A stretch of 64,000 bases of DNA from Marinomonas sp. SBI8L (GTDB lineage Bacteria; Pseudomonadota; Gammaproteobacteria; Pseudomonadales; Marinomonadaceae): positions 248,001 to 312,000 of the forward strand of contig NZ_JSEO01000002.1 of NCBI RefSeq assembly GCF_001624705.1, in the 5' to 3' direction. Positions 35,400 through 45,220 of the stretch are shown here, in pieces. The translations under genes and the position numbers were made by a program. How positions within the stretch are numbered: the stretch's first letter is position 1; each line of letters begins with the position of its first letter. The notes under the pieces are model-generated. The model ran no database searches. It saw nothing but the letters and a program-made list of their open reading frames with translations, and was not told where the DNA came from.

Positions 35400-35858
35400 A
35401 TGATGAAATACATTTCAGCGAGCGTTTTGGCTCTCTCACTTTCTTCTGCGCTTATTGCAGATGATCATGGGGTAGGCTTAGTGAGTATTAAAAGCCAGCA
35501 TACGGTGAAGCAAACAGCAGACCGTTTTGAAACTATTTTAAAGAAGAAGGGGATTAATGTATTTGCTAGGGTAGATCATGAGCAAAATGCTGAGAAGGTG
35601 GCGCTTAAGTTGGTGCCAACTCAGGTAATTATTTTCGGTAACCCTAAAGTTGGTACACCCTTAATGCAATGCTCTAAAACCGTCGCAATAGACTTGCCGC
35701 AAAAAGCCTTGTTTTGGCAAGATGATAAAGGCCAAGCTTGGGTAACTTATAATGCACCAGCTCATCTCAAAGAGAGGCATGCGATTAAAGGTTGTGATCA
35801 AGTAATCACTAAAATTTCTAATGTATTAGCAAATCTTACCCGTGCGGCGGCGAATTAA
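35400..35858 (+). CDS. Periplasmic DUF302-family protein
   Basis: 152 residues. The signal peptide is MMKYISASVLALSLSSALIA. The mature part is the DUF302 fold: TVKQTADRFETILKKKGINVFARVDHEQNA, then TQVIIFGNPKVGTPLMQCSKTVAIDLPQKALFWQD. The function of the family is unknown; members bind small ligands. I chose 35400 since it starts the signal peptide and has AAAAGGA 10 bases upstream. The in-frame ATG at 35343 would place 19 polar residues ahead of the signal. Confidence 0.82.
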   Translation: MMKYISASVLALSLSSALIADDHGVGLVSIKSQHTVKQTADRFETILKKKGINVFARVDHEQNAEKVALKLVPTQVIIFGNPKVGTPLMQCSKTVAIDLPQKALFWQDDKGQAWVTYNAPAHLKERHAIKGCDQVITKISNVLANLTRAAAN

Positions 35859-35888
35859 CTGAAATCAGTATTTGAAAGGGTATTAATC

Positions 35889-35920
35889 AAAAACGCCTGT
35901 TCAAGTGACCAGGCGTTTTT
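35889..35920. terminator. Terminator between convergent DUF302 and MFS genes
   Basis: AAAAACGCCTG (35889-35899), loop of 10, CAGGCGTTTTT (35910-35920): A and T tracts make it bidirectional. Confidence 0.9.
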
Positions 35921-35945
35921 AGTTTCAGGATAGTAAGGTTTATCG

Positions 35946-37991
35946 TTAGCTTTTAGGCTCGTCTTTTTTGTCTGAAAGTGCTTCTTTAGAGTCACTGTTT
36001 GAATCTAATGAAACATCATCTGGCGTATCTGTTGCTGATCCTTTAGAAGCTTCTTCAGATGCTTCTGACGCCAGTTTTTCAGATTCAGCGCTTTCTTCTT
36101 GATCGAGAGACGCTTCTTCTTCAGTCTCAGCTGGTTGGTTCTCTTCCGAGTCAAGGTCATCGCTCACTTCAATGAAAGGGTCAATGTCAGGAATAACTGC
36201 TTCTACCTCTTCAGCATGCTCAGGTGCTTTCTCTGCGATCATTTCAACCATATCCGTAATGGTCTGCTCCACATCACCATCATCGGCAAGACGATCGGCA
36301 TAACGCATTTCTTCAAGGTTAGTTGCCGCACTCGTTGCGTAAGCTTCGGCGATCTCGACAACCACTTCTGGGTTATCTTCGATAACTGCCTCTGTTGCCG
36401 CTTCGATAATCTCCAAACTGTGTTCAGGGTCAGCTTCTGTCATCACAGTGGCAAGTTCAGCAATATCTTCAGACTCCGCTTCTTCAAAGACCATATTAAC
36501 TAGGTCTGTAGTCGATTCTGGCGTCGCTGTAATAATGGTTTGAATCAATTCTTGTTGATTATCAGGGTCTTCTCTATTTACCCTTTGATATAGCTCTGTT
36601 ACATCAACCCCTTCAACACCAGCCACCGCTTTAGCAATGTCTAGAATATGATCAGGGTCCGCTTTGGCTAAAATACTCACCATCTTTAAAGCAAGCTTTG
36701 GATCTATCATAGCGATATCGACAGCAGTTTGAGCCTCTGGGCTCAAAGTAACGGTATCAACATATTCAGTACGAGGGTCAAGCTCGGTACTTACCCAACC
36801 GGTTGCGCCACCTTGTGCAACGAAAGCCTCTTGTTGTTCGGTTGGAATCGAACGTCGAACTCGGCTTCGATAAACAATGAAGAAGGCAAAAACTAGCTGC
36901 ATTATTGCTAAAGAGGTGAAGAAGTAGTCCACGCCAATATGCTGCATGACCAAACCAACAGTATAAGGCCCTATGATACCACCACTGGCATATATAATAA
37001 TCATAGCGCCAATGGCACTACCCATTTCATTCTGCTGCAAACGGTCGAAGGTTTCAGCAATGCCTAGCGGGTACAAGCTTGACACAATGCCACTACTTAA
37101 ACTGATTAACACCAGAGACACAATGAAAAGGTCAAAGTCTAAAATATAAGGCGTTATTAAGGTACAAACCATTGAGAAGAGCACGATATTAAGCATGACT
37201 TTACGACGCTCAAATCGATCGGCTAAATAGCCTATTGGAAGCTGTAAAATCACACCGCCAATGATCGCTGCACCTACAAGCAAAGATAGGTTTAATCCTG
37301 CAATACCTTTAGACCCCGCATAAACAGGTAACATGCTTAATAATGACCCTAAGACAAAGCCACAAATAAGCACAGCTGTAACACCAACTGGTGACGTTTT
37401 AATTAACTTTATTATCGGCATAGGTGCTGTATCTTCGACTTCTGGTGCTGTGGCTTTACCCATAGCAATAGGAACGACGCCACCACAAAGTAAAAGACCG
37501 GCAATGATATACAAAGTGGCATCACTGATATCTGCCAAGTTGATCATGAAAGATCCGAGGAACATGGCTAGCAAGACAACAATTTGATTGGTCGCCAAAA
37601 TACGTGCACGTGTTTCGCTGGTGGCTCTTTCACTTAACCAACCATCAGAAACAATGTTTGTAGAAGCAATACAAAACCCCATGAGAATTCGCATGACAGC
37701 CCATACCCACTCATTAAGCCATAGGTAGCATATCAAGATACTAATAGCAGCAAGTGCAGCACAGGCGCTGTAAACTCGAATGTGACCGACACGAATAATC
37801 AATCGTCGCGTGTAAATGCCGCCTAACAATAAGCCCACGGAAAACATGGACATAATCATACCGATACTACCGGCGCTGGCGTTTTCTATACTCAATCTTA
37901 ATGGCAATAGGATATTGATTAATCCATGGCTCAAAAAGATCACAAAACCACTGGTAAACAGTGCGAGTAAAGAAAGAAGTGTTGCAGTCAT
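35946..37991 (-). CDS. MFS transporter with long acidic C-terminal repeat tail
   Basis: 681 residues. Residues ~1-380 contain twelve membrane segments of an MFS carrier (YcaD-like; GYLADRFERRKVML is the loop motif between halves). Residues ~400-681 are a soluble cytoplasmic tail, about 280 residues, strongly acidic, in two parts: a helical segment with loosely repeated units (DPKLALKMVSILAKADPDHI, TEADPEHSLEIIEAATEAV, KAPEHAEEVEAV), then a low-complexity Glu/Ser/Asp end. Ordinary members stop near 400 residues. The substrate is unknown. A decayed copy of one tail unit lies at 33117-33199. The gene converges with the DUF302 gene. Confidence 0.85.
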   Translation of the reverse strand: MTATLLSLLALFTSGFVIFLSHGLINILLPLRLSIENASAGSIGMIMSMFSVGLLLGGIYTRRLIIRVGHIRVYSACAALAAISILICYLWLNEWVWAVMRILMGFCIASTNIVSDGWLSERATSETRARILATNQIVVLLAMFLGSFMINLADISDATLYIIAGLLLCGGVVPIAMGKATAPEVEDTAPMPIIKLIKTSPVGVTAVLICGFVLGSLLSMLPVYAGSKGIAGLNLSLLVGAAIIGGVILQLPIGYLADRFERRKVMLNIVLFSMVCTLITPYILDFDLFIVSLVLISLSSGIVSSLYPLGIAETFDRLQQNEMGSAIGAMIIIYASGGIIGPYTVGLVMQHIGVDYFFTSLAIMQLVFAFFIVYRSRVRRSIPTEQQEAFVAQGGATGWVSTELDPRTEYVDTVTLSPEAQTAVDIAMIDPKLALKMVSILAKADPDHILDIAKAVAGVEGVDVTELYQRVNREDPDNQQELIQTIITATPESTTDLVNMVFEEAESEDIAELATVMTEADPEHSLEIIEAATEAVIEDNPEVVVEIAEAYATSAATNLEEMRYADRLADDGDVEQTITDMVEMIAEKAPEHAEEVEAVIPDIDPFIEVSDDLDSEENQPAETEEEASLDQEESAESEKLASEASEEASKGSATDTPDDVSLDSNSDSKEALSDKKDEPKS

Positions 37992-38398
37992 GGGCTAAGA
38001 TCTCAACAGGTAATGGGCCGATGGCTTTGGTTGATGGGTTAAAATTTTGGCAAATGTACGCCCTAAAGAATCTCCGAGTCAATCATTAAATTTAACATCA
38101 GCTCAGAATAGTCTGAAAGCGACAAAATAACAGTTTCTAAAGGGGGGGAAATAGAAAAAATACGCGAAAATCTAATTGTCATATATAGATTTAGGCTTGC
38201 GAGCCAGGCTAATTTTACTATGACGTTTTTAGGTAGATTTTTGATAAATGAAGTGATTAAGAGTTAACCACATTAATAGGAAGGATACTCATAAAATGCT
38301 TTTGTAAAAAGCGATAACTTTTTGCTTAAAATTAGCTGGTGAGGCGCTAAATAAGATAGAATGCGCGCCTATTATTTTAGCTTTGAGCCCTTATCTAA
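37992..38398. other. Intergenic stretch between divergent MFS and DEAD-box genes
   Basis: About 400 bp containing promoters for both genes. A run of seven G lies at 38142-38148. No ORF, hairpin terminator or RNA motif is recognised. Confidence 0.45.
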
Positions 38399-39685
38399 AT
38401 GAACACAAGTGTAGTAACTAAGTTTGCCGAATTAAATCTTATCCAACCTTTGCTTGATAGGCTGATTGAATTGGACTATCAGCAGCCAACACCAATCCAA
38501 ATTGAGGCGATTCCTCATATCATTGCAGGACGAGATTTGATCGCAGGTGCCAATACAGGTTCAGGTAAGACCGCAAGTTTTGCTCTGCCTTTGCTGCAAA
38601 ATACTTATCGTTCAAAACAAGATATAACAAAGAGCAAAACGAATAAGGGAAACTTTGTAACCGGTTTGATCTTAGTGCCTACCCGTGAGCTTGCCAAACA
38701 GGTTGTGGATAGTATTAAGTCTTATGCTAGCCACCTTAATGGTGATGTTAAGACTGTCTGTGTTTTTGGTGGCGTATCTATTAACCCTCAAATGCTGGCT
38801 TTACGAGGTGGTGCGGATATTTTAGTTGCAACACCTGGGCGATTGTTAGATTTAATTTCTTCAAATGCGGTGAAGTTGGATAAGGTTTCAACGTTAGTGC
38901 TTGATGAAGCTGATCGCATGCTTAGCTTAGGTTTTACAGATGAAATCAATGAAGTGTTGGCGCTTTTGCCTAAATCAAGGCAAACCTTATTGTTTTCAGC
39001 AACTTTTCCAGAGCAAGTTAAAGCATTAACCCAAACACTACTCACAGACCCTATTGAGATTCAATTACAGAGTGCAGATGCAAGTTCACTCGTACAACGT
39101 GTGTTTACCGTTAATCAAGGACAAAAAACAGCATTACTCGCTCATTTGATTAAAGAGTATCAATGGCAGCAGGTACTTATTTTTGTCAATGCAAAAAATG
39201 CTTGTGAGCACCTTGCTGACAAACTTTCAAAACGTGGTGTTTATGTTGATGTTTTCCATGGCGACAAGGGGCAGGGCGCTCGTAATAAAGTGCTGGATGC
39301 CTTTAAAGCAGGTGAAATAGATGTCTTAATTGCAACCGATATTGCCGCCCGTGGACTCGATATTGAAAAGCTTCCAGTAGTTATCAATTATGACTTACCT
39401 AGAAGCCCCTCTGACTATATGCATCGTATTGGTCGAAGTGGTCGTGCGGGTGAAGTCGGTTTAGCTTTATCTTTAATTGATCATGAAGACTATCACCACT
39501 TTAAAGTGATAGAGAAAAAGAACAAAATCCGTTTAGAAAGGGAAGAAGTAGAAGGTTTTGAAGTGGACCAAAGTCTTATTCCTAAGCTTGATAAACCGAT
39601 GGCTAAACCAGAAGGAACGGGGAAGAAAAAACGTAAAAAGAGATCCGCTCAAGCTGCTGATGTATGGTTGAACGCTACTGATTAA
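38399..39685 (+). CDS. DEAD-box ATP-dependent RNA helicase (RhlE-like)
   Basis: 428 residues. In order: Q motif (QPTPIQIEAIP), Walker A AGANTGSGKT (residues 49-58), PTRELAKQ, TPGRLLDL, DEAD in LVLDEADRML, SAT in LLFSATF, then the second RecA domain with IFVNAKNACEHLA, ATDIAARGLDIEKLPVVINYDLP and HRIGRSGRAGEVG. A short basic tail (GKKKRKKRSAQ) probably binds RNA. It is a cytoplasmic RNA unwinding enzyme, likely acting in ribosome assembly or decay, of the RhlE class by size and short tail. Confidence 0.9.
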   Translation: MNTSVVTKFAELNLIQPLLDRLIELDYQQPTPIQIEAIPHIIAGRDLIAGANTGSGKTASFALPLLQNTYRSKQDITKSKTNKGNFVTGLILVPTRELAKQVVDSIKSYASHLNGDVKTVCVFGGVSINPQMLALRGGADILVATPGRLLDLISSNAVKLDKVSTLVLDEADRMLSLGFTDEINEVLALLPKSRQTLLFSATFPEQVKALTQTLLTDPIEIQLQSADASSLVQRVFTVNQGQKTALLAHLIKEYQWQQVLIFVNAKNACEHLADKLSKRGVYVDVFHGDKGQGARNKVLDAFKAGEIDVLIATDIAARGLDIEKLPVVINYDLPRSPSDYMHRIGRSGRAGEVGLALSLIDHEDYHHFKVIEKKNKIRLEREEVEGFEVDQSLIPKLDKPMAKPEGTGKKKRKKRSAQAADVWLNATD

Positions 39686-39707
39686 GGTAAATCGACTCGA
39701 ATTAAAT

Positions 39708-39744
39708 AAAAAGGGAATAGAGCAAATGTCTATTCCCTTTTTTT
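39708..39744. terminator. Bidirectional terminator between helicase and chemoreceptor
   Basis: AAAAAGGGAATAGA (39708-39721) with TCTATTCCCTTTTTTT (39729-39744); strong stem with T-tract on the + strand and A-tract for the opposite direction. Confidence 0.92.
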
Positions 39745-39753
39745 GACATCAAT

Positions 39754-41643
39754 TTATACAGCAAATTTACTGGTTTCTTGTTGTAAGTTTGATGATAAAC
39801 GATTTAATTCATCTACTTGGCTTTCGGTTGATACTGCTTCATCTGACAGTTTATCGGCTAAGTCTCTGATATTGGTTGTACGAGTACTAATGTCATCACG
39901 AACACGGACTTGATCTTGAGTCGCAAGCGATATTTTTTGTGTCATCTGTTCAATTTCTTGTACAGATATCATAATGCCATCAATCATTTTCTGAGCTTGA
40001 TCCGCCTCACTCACACTACCTGTCGCAAGTTCAGCACTGTCGCGCATGAGCTCTGCCGCTTTCATAGAGGATTGTTGCACATTGGCAATCATAGTTTGAA
40101 TTTCTGTTGTCGAATCACTTGTTCGACTTGATAGGCTACGTACTTCATCTGCAACGACAGCAAAACCTCGGCCAGCTTCACCTGCTCTAGCAGCTTCTAT
40201 AGCAGCGTTAAGTGCCAATAAATTGGTCTGTTCGGCGATATCATCAATGGTTGAAACGATACCCGCTATACTTTGTGCTTGAGTATTAAGTTCAGTCACA
40301 ACTTCGTTGGCATCGGTTAGTTTATTCGCGAGGTAATTTATAGACTGTTGACTAGACTTCATTTGCACAATCCCTTCCTCACTTAGGCGTAAAGTACTAG
40401 AGATTTGCTGAGTGGTTGTCTCGACATTGTTACTAATTAGGTTGGTCGACTCATTAAGCGTTTCAGCAGCATTAGAAGCCTCATGGGTATTTTGCATTTG
40501 CTGTTGAATATGTTGACGGTTTTCAATAACTGAGTGGGAAAGTGAATCTGCTTGTCCTGCAACCCCTTTAGATACTTCGCCTAAGTGTTGGATGATCTGG
40601 TGAACATTATCAGTAAAACGGTTAAAGTCGTTAGCAACTAGACCAACTTCATCACGGCTTTTTATATTAATTCTTCGTGTTAAATCTCCATCACCATTAG
40701 CAATATCATTTAACGCTTTGCGTAGAGAGAATAGATCTCTAAATAGAATATTGACTAACCAATTAACCATAAAGACAGCAATTAACGTAAAGCCAATACT
40801 AATTAGCATTAGGGTATAAAATGTTTCCCAATACTCAGCGAGTTCTGTTGCTTGATCTGCTTCTACACCAAGTACCCATGAAGAATCCTTAATCGGTAAG
40901 AAATGAAGAATCTTATTACCTGATTGGCTATTCAAAGTTAAATAAGCGCTTTCATTAAGTGCTGCTTGATACTTCTCTTTGGAGAAGGCTTGATATAAAT
41001 CAGCGACATCTTTTTGAATGAGATCTTTTTGTTTGTGGGCGATAACTTGGCCTTCGCCATTAAGTAAAAAGATATGGCTATTTTTACCTGTCTCAACATT
41101 GGTGATTGCTGAGAATAAATCTTTAATTTTTAAATCGACACCCATAACCCCTTGTACCTTGCCTGACTCGTAAATCGGTCTAGCAATGGTAAAGGTCATT
41201 TCTTGTGTATTAACATCTTTATATGGGCCAATCAGCTCTATTTCACCAGAAGATGTTACCTTCTTGTACCAAGGGCGTTGGCGTGGATCATAATTGTTGA
41301 CGAACTTTGTGAAACCATTGGTTCCAACTCGAGTTCCATCATTTAAACCTGCATAGATAGAAGAAAAGTTACCCGCTGTGATCGCCATTGTAAGCTGCTT
41401 TACAAAGACTCCTTCATCTAAGGGTTGCTCAGCAAGAGAGCTAAGTATTTGATGCTTGGAGTTTATCCAGGTTTCGACACTATCACTTACTGTATTGGAG
41501 ATGCTTCCAATACGTTGGTACATGCTTTGTTCCATCGCAGTTGAAAGTTTTTGCGTAGAAAACAAGGTGAGTACAACACTGGTAAAAAGAACGGCAGCAG
41601 TTGCGATTAGACTAATTTTTATTTTTAAAGAATGGCTAAACAT
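39754..41643 (-). CDS. Methyl-accepting chemotaxis protein with dCache_1 domain, probable amino-acid sensor
   Basis: 629 residues. TM1 (~8-28), periplasmic dCache_1 (~35-275), TM2 (~277-297), HAMP ([31 protein letters not shown]), and a signalling domain with tip [41 protein letters not shown]. The membrane-distal pocket carries Y118, R123, W125, Y126, Y141, D143 and D170, the spacing of the amino-acid motif recalled from PctA-type receptors. It therefore likely senses amino acids. SD AGAGAG lies upstream. Confidence 0.92.
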   Translation of the reverse strand: MFSHSLKIKISLIATAAVLFTSVVLTLFSTQKLSTAMEQSMYQRIGSISNTVSDSVETWINSKHQILSSLAEQPLDEGVFVKQLTMAITAGNFSSIYAGLNDGTRVGTNGFTKFVNNYDPRQRPWYKKVTSSGEIELIGPYKDVNTQEMTFTIARPIYESGKVQGVMGVDLKIKDLFSAITNVETGKNSHIFLLNGEGQVIAHKQKDLIQKDVADLYQAFSKEKYQAALNESAYLTLNSQSGNKILHFLPIKDSSWVLGVEADQATELAEYWETFYTLMLISIGFTLIAVFMVNWLVNILFRDLFSLRKALNDIANGDGDLTRRINIKSRDEVGLVANDFNRFTDNVHQIIQHLGEVSKGVAGQADSLSHSVIENRQHIQQQMQNTHEASNAAETLNESTNLISNNVETTTQQISSTLRLSEEGIVQMKSSQQSINYLANKLTDANEVVTELNTQAQSIAGIVSTIDDIAEQTNLLALNAAIEAARAGEAGRGFAVVADEVRSLSSRTSDSTTEIQTMIANVQQSSMKAAELMRDSAELATGSVSEADQAQKMIDGIMISVQEIEQMTQKISLATQDQVRVRDDISTRTTNIRDLADKLSDEAVSTESQVDELNRLSSNLQQETSKFAV

Positions 41644-42303
41644 ATTTCTCTCTAAATAGATCCTTGAGGGAAAGATATAAATAGACCTAATTCACCTTAG
41701 AAAAAGTTAATTGCAATTTTTATGGCTGAAAGAGAGTAAATTTAAGCTTTCCTTAGATTAAACTTATTTTGAACTGAACGGTTTTAACTATGAGTTTTTG
41801 CTATAGATTTGGCTGGGAAAAACCCTATAAAAAAAGTGTTATTTCATCTAGCAGCCATACTTTATTGTATAAATTTATCTAAATCTACATGATTTCATTA
41901 AAATTATAATAAAAGTTATAAGCAACTTAAAAAGTACGTATTTAGCCGCATTTAGGATAAATTATGTAATATTTAGCCTTATTTATTGAAAGCACTTGAA
42001 TGAAGTTCACTTATTATTTTTATTGATAAATATCAAATAAAAGATGTTTTCTAAGTAGGGTTTTATGAATAAATTCATTTGTAGCCCTTACTATAAAAGG
42101 GGTTAGCGATTTTAAAGCCTATTAAAATTGATTTTATTTTTTATATGAGATGTGATTTATAGGTAACAAAATGTAGTTCTTGCTAATACAGTGTTTCGCA
42201 AAGAGGAATATGTTAAAAGTAAGAAAAGGTCTCATAATGAATGTCATTAGAGACACTTTATACATATGTCCGTCTGTAGAAGGTTTAATGTAAAAATAAT
42301 TGT
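41644..42303. other. Long intergenic stretch, no gene seen
   Basis: 660 bp of very AT-rich DNA between the starts and ends of two minus-strand units. No ORF above background on either strand. An imperfect inverted repeat, GTCTC-A-TAATG...CATTAGAGAC at ~42231-42256, lies near the glycosyltransferase stop and may end that transcript. A small RNA cannot be excluded. Confidence 0.45.
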
Positions 42304-43380
42304 TTAGGTTATTTTAGTATCGTGAATGCCAAGTTTATTTTTGACTGAAGTTGGGAAGTGCACGTTTTTCCAAAGCTGTTGGCAGATATCTTTCGTATTG
42401 TGCCACTCTTTGCTTACTATCCAATCGATTAATAAAGCTGGATCGGATTGAAACCCAACTGCTTCAGGCTGATTCTCGGTTAACCAAGCTTTGACTGCGT
42501 CTGAATCCAGCGTTGGCATAGTATGACAAAGCCCCATTTTTTGCAGTGATACAATATTTGAGTATTGTTCGAATTGTCCATGCAGTGGTTTTATCAAGAG
42601 TTTCTTTCCTAGCTTTAAGCATTCACTTGAAAGCTCAAAGCCTCCATTTGCAATGACGCCACCGCAAGATACTAACTTTTCATGAAAGCCTTCTTTACTG
42701 GTTTTACGCCAGTGGATATGGCCTTGATCAAAGTCTTGTTTTAATTCTGGGTGAAAACAATGAAATCGATAGCCTGTAAAAGGGAGCAGTAGTCGGCGGA
42801 TCTCTTTTAAATTTTCAAATGGGAAATAAACAAGTATATCTTTTTCAGACATCTCATCACTCCCTTGATCATCAACAAAAGGAGGAATGATAGGGTGACC
42901 AAAGTGGTAATAATGTACACCTAACTTAATGTCACAAGGAGCAAACTGTTTTAACAACAATTGACTATATAAAAAGTTACCCTTTTGTGGAATTGGATTA
43001 AGAAAGGCAGCTTGGTGACTTATTGCTATTGAAGGGATTTTCTGTTTTTTTGCTGCCCAAGCACTAATAGGTTCGAAATCATTTAAGACGAGATCATAAC
43101 CTGTTAAATCAAGTGCTTTGATGTCATTAAAAAATTGGTTTGGTTTGAAAGACTGTAAGGTTTTCCATTTAGCTATGGTGCCATTTTCAGTCTTAAAACT
43201 TAGACCTTGTCGAGTTTGGTAATGGCCAAATACCTGCATATCAAAGTATTTATCCGAATCACGACCTGTAAATAGGTAATCGACTTCTATGTCATCTCTT
43301 TGGTTAAAGGCTTTAGCTAATACTCTGGCACGACTGATGTGGCCATTACCTGTACCTTGAACACCATAAAAAATTTTCAT
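42304..43380 (-). CDS. Glycosyltransferase of the MJ1255/VC2487 type (GT-B, family 28-like)
   Basis: 358 residues. The N-terminus MKIFYGVQGTGNGHISRARVLA is the glycine-rich acceptor-domain loop of MurG-like GT-B enzymes, and GGVIANGGFELSSECLKLGKKLLIKPLHGQFEQ is the donor-binding segment (C-terminal GGxE motif near residue 240). The sugar and acceptor are unknown; a lipid or cell-wall intermediate is likely. It starts 12 bp after the stop of a PAP2 phosphatase gene, so the two are probably one operon and one pathway. Confidence 0.85.
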   Translation of the reverse strand: MKIFYGVQGTGNGHISRARVLAKAFNQRDDIEVDYLFTGRDSDKYFDMQVFGHYQTRQGLSFKTENGTIAKWKTLQSFKPNQFFNDIKALDLTGYDLVLNDFEPISAWAAKKQKIPSIAISHQAAFLNPIPQKGNFLYSQLLLKQFAPCDIKLGVHYYHFGHPIIPPFVDDQGSDEMSEKDILVYFPFENLKEIRRLLLPFTGYRFHCFHPELKQDFDQGHIHWRKTSKEGFHEKLVSCGGVIANGGFELSSECLKLGKKLLIKPLHGQFEQYSNIVSLQKMGLCHTMPTLDSDAVKAWLTENQPEAVGFQSDPALLIDWIVSKEWHNTKDICQQLWKNVHFPTSVKNKLGIHDTKIT

Positions 43381-43392
43381 ATAACTCCGTCA

Positions 43393-43914
43393 TTAAGTCA
43401 GGATAACAAATAAGTGAAGGCCTGCGGCTGACATGCTTAAGCCAAGAATGGTTCCAGCGAGAATGTCAGTAGGGTAGTGAACACCGAGCAATACACGTGA
43501 TAAACCAATCAAACTGGCCCAGGTATAAACTAAATAGGTAACAGATGGGTAATAATGTGCCAGTAAATAGGCCATCAGAAAGGCCGCTGCAGTATGCCCA
43601 GATGGCAGGCTAAATTTATCAGAAGGTGAAATATGAGCACTAAGGTTAGCCAAACTGTCGCAGGGTCTATCCCGTTTAAAGAGCTTTTTTAATACCAGAT
43701 ACAGTGGAAGCTCTAGCGCATAAGCTAACAGTGCTGTGTAAAGAAAAATAGCACCATCTTCTTGTTCAAAGAGCCAAAGCACTATCCCTAATATTAAGTA
43801 ATAGTGGCCATCACCAGTGTGAGAAACTGCTCTAACTAAGGTGCAATTCTTATGGTTTGTTTTTCTAAACAACCAATGAAACAGGTGCATATCTGTACGG
43901 CTGATAATATTCAT
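43393..43914 (-). CDS. PAP2-family membrane phosphatase
   Basis: 173 residues, about five membrane segments. Acid phosphatase motifs are KLFKRDRPC (motif 1, K-x6-RP), SLPSGHTAAAF (motif 2, PSGH) and SRVLLGVHYPTDILAG (motif 3, SR-x5-H-x3-D). It probably dephosphorylates a lipid phosphate or pyrophosphate in the inner membrane. It is first in the pair with the glycosyltransferase, suggesting joint lipid or polymer metabolism. Confidence 0.9.
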   Translation of the reverse strand: MNIISRTDMHLFHWLFRKTNHKNCTLVRAVSHTGDGHYYLILGIVLWLFEQEDGAIFLYTALLAYALELPLYLVLKKLFKRDRPCDSLANLSAHISPSDKFSLPSGHTAAAFLMAYLLAHYYPSVTYLVYTWASLIGLSRVLLGVHYPTDILAGTILGLSMSAAGLHLFVILT

Positions 43915-44039
43915 AACCTGTCCTACTCTCTCGATTATATTGGTATATTAAAAAGGCAATATGAATAAAAAGTGACAGTTCTAAGAAGGGTTTATGACAG
44001 CCTAAAAAAGCTGACGCCTTTTAAAATAAGCGTCTATAG

Positions 44040-44310
44040 TTAAGGAACCTGAGAATAAGCCCTCCCGCCTCAGCGTGTGGATAAAAGCCGCTAGATTTAT
44101 GGCGAGGAGCGTAACTTAATAGTTATTCTATTAATGAGATTCTCAACGTAAAGATAGGGCTTTTAGACCACGCCCTTCGGGTCTTTCAGAAAAAGTAACA
44201 CCCTGTGTTGTCACTTCTCGAAAGGTAACTACATTACGTCAAAGTAACGCCTTGTGTGATATTTTTTCTGGAAAGACTGAGAAGAGGTGACTTAATCACA
44301 GGCTCCTTAA
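44040..44310. mobile_element. MITE-like non-coding element with terminal inverted repeats
   Basis: The ends are TTAAGGAACCTGAGAATAAG (44040-44059) and, read on the opposite strand from 44310, TTAAGGAGCCTGTGATTAAG: 17 of 20 positions agree. The 271-bp body encodes no protein, has an internal hairpin (TTAATAG-TTATT-CTATTAA at 44117-44135) and other short stems. A diverged second copy lies at 55388-55640. No obvious target-site duplication was found. Confidence 0.65.
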
Positions 44311-44357
44311 GAGCTTACAAATAAAAATAATAGTTTAACTAACCCAAGGATAAGACG

Positions 44358-45017
44358 ATGTCATTACGTATTAACGATCAAGCGCCAAACTTTAAAGTAG
44401 ATACAACCCATGGGATGATAGATTTTCATGAATGGATTGGTGATCAGTGGGCGGTTTTATTTTCACACCCTAAGGACTTTACACCAGTGTGTACGACAGA
44501 ACTTGGTTATATGGCAAATATTCAGGAAGAGTTTAGCAAACGTAATACTAAAATTATTGCGCTAAGTATCGACTCAAAAGAAGACCATGAAAAATGGCTA
44601 AAAGATGTTGAGGATGTTGGTGGTGCTGGCGTCAAATACCCAGTTATCGCTGATACAGATTTAAGTGTGGCCAAGTTATATAATATGTTCCCTGCTGATG
44701 AAGCTGGCTCTGCTGAAGGTCGTACAGCCATGACAAATGCCACTGTGCGTGCAGTTTATATTGTAGGGCCAGATAAAAACATTAAGTTAATCTTGATTTA
44801 CCCAATGACCACGGGCCGTAACTTTGACGAAATTTTGAGAGTAATAGACTCAATGCAATTAACTGCAAAACATAAAGTTGCAACTCCCGTTAACTGGCAA
44901 CAGGGTGAAGATGTGATCATTGTGCCAGCAATAAATAATGAAGAGGCAGCAAAAATTTATCCTAATGGGTGGGAAACGGTAAAACCCTATTTAAGAAAAG
45001 TAAAACAACCAGATTAA
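44358..45017 (+). CDS. 1-Cys peroxiredoxin (Prx6 type)
   Basis: 219 residues. The peroxidatic cysteine is Cys45 in FTPVCTTELG, with the Prx6-typical HPKDFTPVCTTE and downstream DSKEDHEKWLKDV, RAVYIVGPDKNIKLILIYPMTTGRNFDEILRVIDSMQ and the C-terminal arm extension. No resolving cysteine of 2-Cys type is present. It reduces H2O2 and organic hydroperoxides in the cytoplasm. It is monocistronic; a MITE-like element lies 47 bp upstream of the start and could supply or modify its promoter. Confidence 0.93.
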   Translation: MSLRINDQAPNFKVDTTHGMIDFHEWIGDQWAVLFSHPKDFTPVCTTELGYMANIQEEFSKRNTKIIALSIDSKEDHEKWLKDVEDVGGAGVKYPVIADTDLSVAKLYNMFPADEAGSAEGRTAMTNATVRAVYIVGPDKNIKLILIYPMTTGRNFDEILRVIDSMQLTAKHKVATPVNWQQGEDVIIVPAINNEEAAKIYPNGWETVKPYLRKVKQPD

Positions 45018-45042
45018 GTCTATAAAAAATGAGATGTAATTA

Positions 45043-45073
45043 AAAAAAGGTCGCCTTGTGAGCGACCTTTTTT
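45043..45073 (+). terminator. Terminator after the peroxiredoxin gene
   Basis: AAAAAAGGTCGC (45043-45054), 7-base loop, GCGACCTTTTTT (45062-45073). Confidence 0.9.
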
Positions 45074-45220
45074 ATGAAGTTTTTAACGTCCTGTTTAAAC
45101 TTAAAAACTTGTTATGCTACCAAGCATTCTTTTTTTACCTGCCCAACCTTTTAGATTGAGCCGGTGATAGTTTTTAAGCTTTGTACCTAAAGGCAAATGT
45201 CTTTGTAAGTAACAGATAGC

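Noticed and set aside
36099-36503. 134-residue ORF opposite the MFS acidic tail
   Set aside because: Antisense shadow of a strongly biased coding sequence (Phe/Arg/Cys-rich mirror of Glu/Ala/Asp codons); no SD or family features.
42231-42256. Inverted repeat as a mobile-element end
   Set aside because: Short, imperfect, lacking a partner; more likely a transcription end behind the glycosyltransferase gene.
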